Source: Spirochaetaceae bacterium (GTDB lineage Bacteria > Spirochaetota > Spirochaetia > DSM-2461). From it: 6,609 nucleotides of DNA. The stretch lies in the NCBI GenBank assembly GCA_003246505.1, contig QKAI01000303.1, positions 1 through 6,609 on the forward strand, written 5' to 3'. Below are positions 6,449-6,609 of this stretch, piece after piece (the stretch's first letter is position 1; each line of letters starts with the position of its first letter). The notes under the pieces were generated by a model that made no database searches, was not told where the DNA came from, and saw only the letters and a program-made list of their open reading frames with translations. Both the position numbers and the translations under genes were made by a program.

Positions 6449-6473
6449 AAAATGCTCCCGTTTCCGGGAGCAT
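6447..6473 (-). terminator. Intrinsic terminator of the minus-strand OmpA-family gene
   Basis: A perfect 9-bp stem, ATGCTCCCG (6452-6460) and CGGGAGCAT (6465-6473), closes a four-base loop. On the minus strand it is followed by six T residues (plus-strand A at 6447-6452), a classical intrinsic terminator for transcripts arriving from the right. On the plus strand only a weak T-rich stretch follows, so it is less suited to end the glycosidase operon, though partial bidirectional use is possible. Confidence 0.85.
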
Positions 6474-6494
6474 CATGCTCAATTCATTTTACAT

Positions 6495-6609
6495 CTATTT
6501 GATCAGGATGAACTCAACCCGTCTGTTCTTCCACCTGTTCTGCTCATCGCTGTGGGGAACTACGGGGTTGTATCCGCCCATACCCTTTGTCGTCATCCGT
6601 TCGGCCTTG
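6495..6609 (-). CDS. OmpA-family C-terminal domain, partial (3' end only)
   Basis: Thirty-seven codons before a TAG stop (plus-strand 6495-6497) are open to the window edge. They read as the end of an OmpA/Pal/MotB-like peptidoglycan-binding domain. KGMGGYNPVVPHSDEQ matches the loop that precedes the last helix, and NRWKNRRVEFILIK matches the conserved NRRVEF end. Such domains bind diaminopimelate peptidoglycan in the periplasm and anchor outer-membrane proteins or lipoproteins to the cell wall. Most of the protein, including any signal peptide or beta-barrel, lies beyond the window, so its class cannot be decided. It is convergent with the glycosidase gene and uses the terminator at 6447-6473. 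It was too short to be listed as an ordinary open reading frame. Confidence 0.88.
   Translation of the reverse strand, partial: KAERMTTKGMGGYNPVVPHSDEQNRWKNRRVEFILIK

Overview
This 6.6 kb window is gene-dense, GC-rich bacterial chromosome. It holds seven protein-coding genes (two cut by the window edges), one divergent promoter region and one clear intrinsic terminator. There are no RNA genes, CRISPR arrays or mobile elements that I can support. The last, partial gene encodes the C-terminal end of an OmpA-type peptidoglycan-binding protein, which points to a diderm (Gram-negative type) bacterium. The gene set and composition would fit a free-living spirochaete or a similar anaerobic or marine diderm. 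That placement is a guess from general impression, not a demonstrated assignment.

Region 1 (1-1838, + strand) is a two-gene polyamine unit: a 5'-truncated carboxynorspermidine/carboxyspermidine decarboxylase (NspC-like, PLP fold III) translationally coupled through an ATGA overlap to an agmatinase-family ureohydrolase. Together they could supply putrescine and spermidine. They could also be the last two steps of a carboxyaminopropylagmatine-type spermidine route, in which the guanidino group is removed after decarboxylation.

Region 2 (1839-6448) is a carbohydrate module built around a 188-bp divergent intergenic region. To the left, on the minus strand, lies a long GH130-family mannoside phosphorylase/hydrolase-like protein whose stop codon directly abuts the ureohydrolase stop. 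To the right, on the plus strand, three tightly packed genes follow a good sigma70-type promoter: a PIG-L/LmbE-type zinc deacetylase, a GT4 glycosyltransferase, and an (alpha/alpha)6-barrel glycosidase resembling GH100 invertases and amylo-1,6-glucosidases. The gene contacts are an ATGA overlap and a 1-bp gap, so this is almost certainly one transcript. The mix of a glycosyltransferase, a deacetylase, a glycosidase and a divergent mannoside phosphorylase-like enzyme suggests synthesis and turnover of a specific small glycoside or a mannose/amino-sugar glycan. The product cannot be read from sequence, and this module is the most interesting part of the window.

Region 3 (6447-6609) has a strong stem-loop with a T-tract oriented for minus-strand transcription, followed by the 3' end of the OmpA-family gene.
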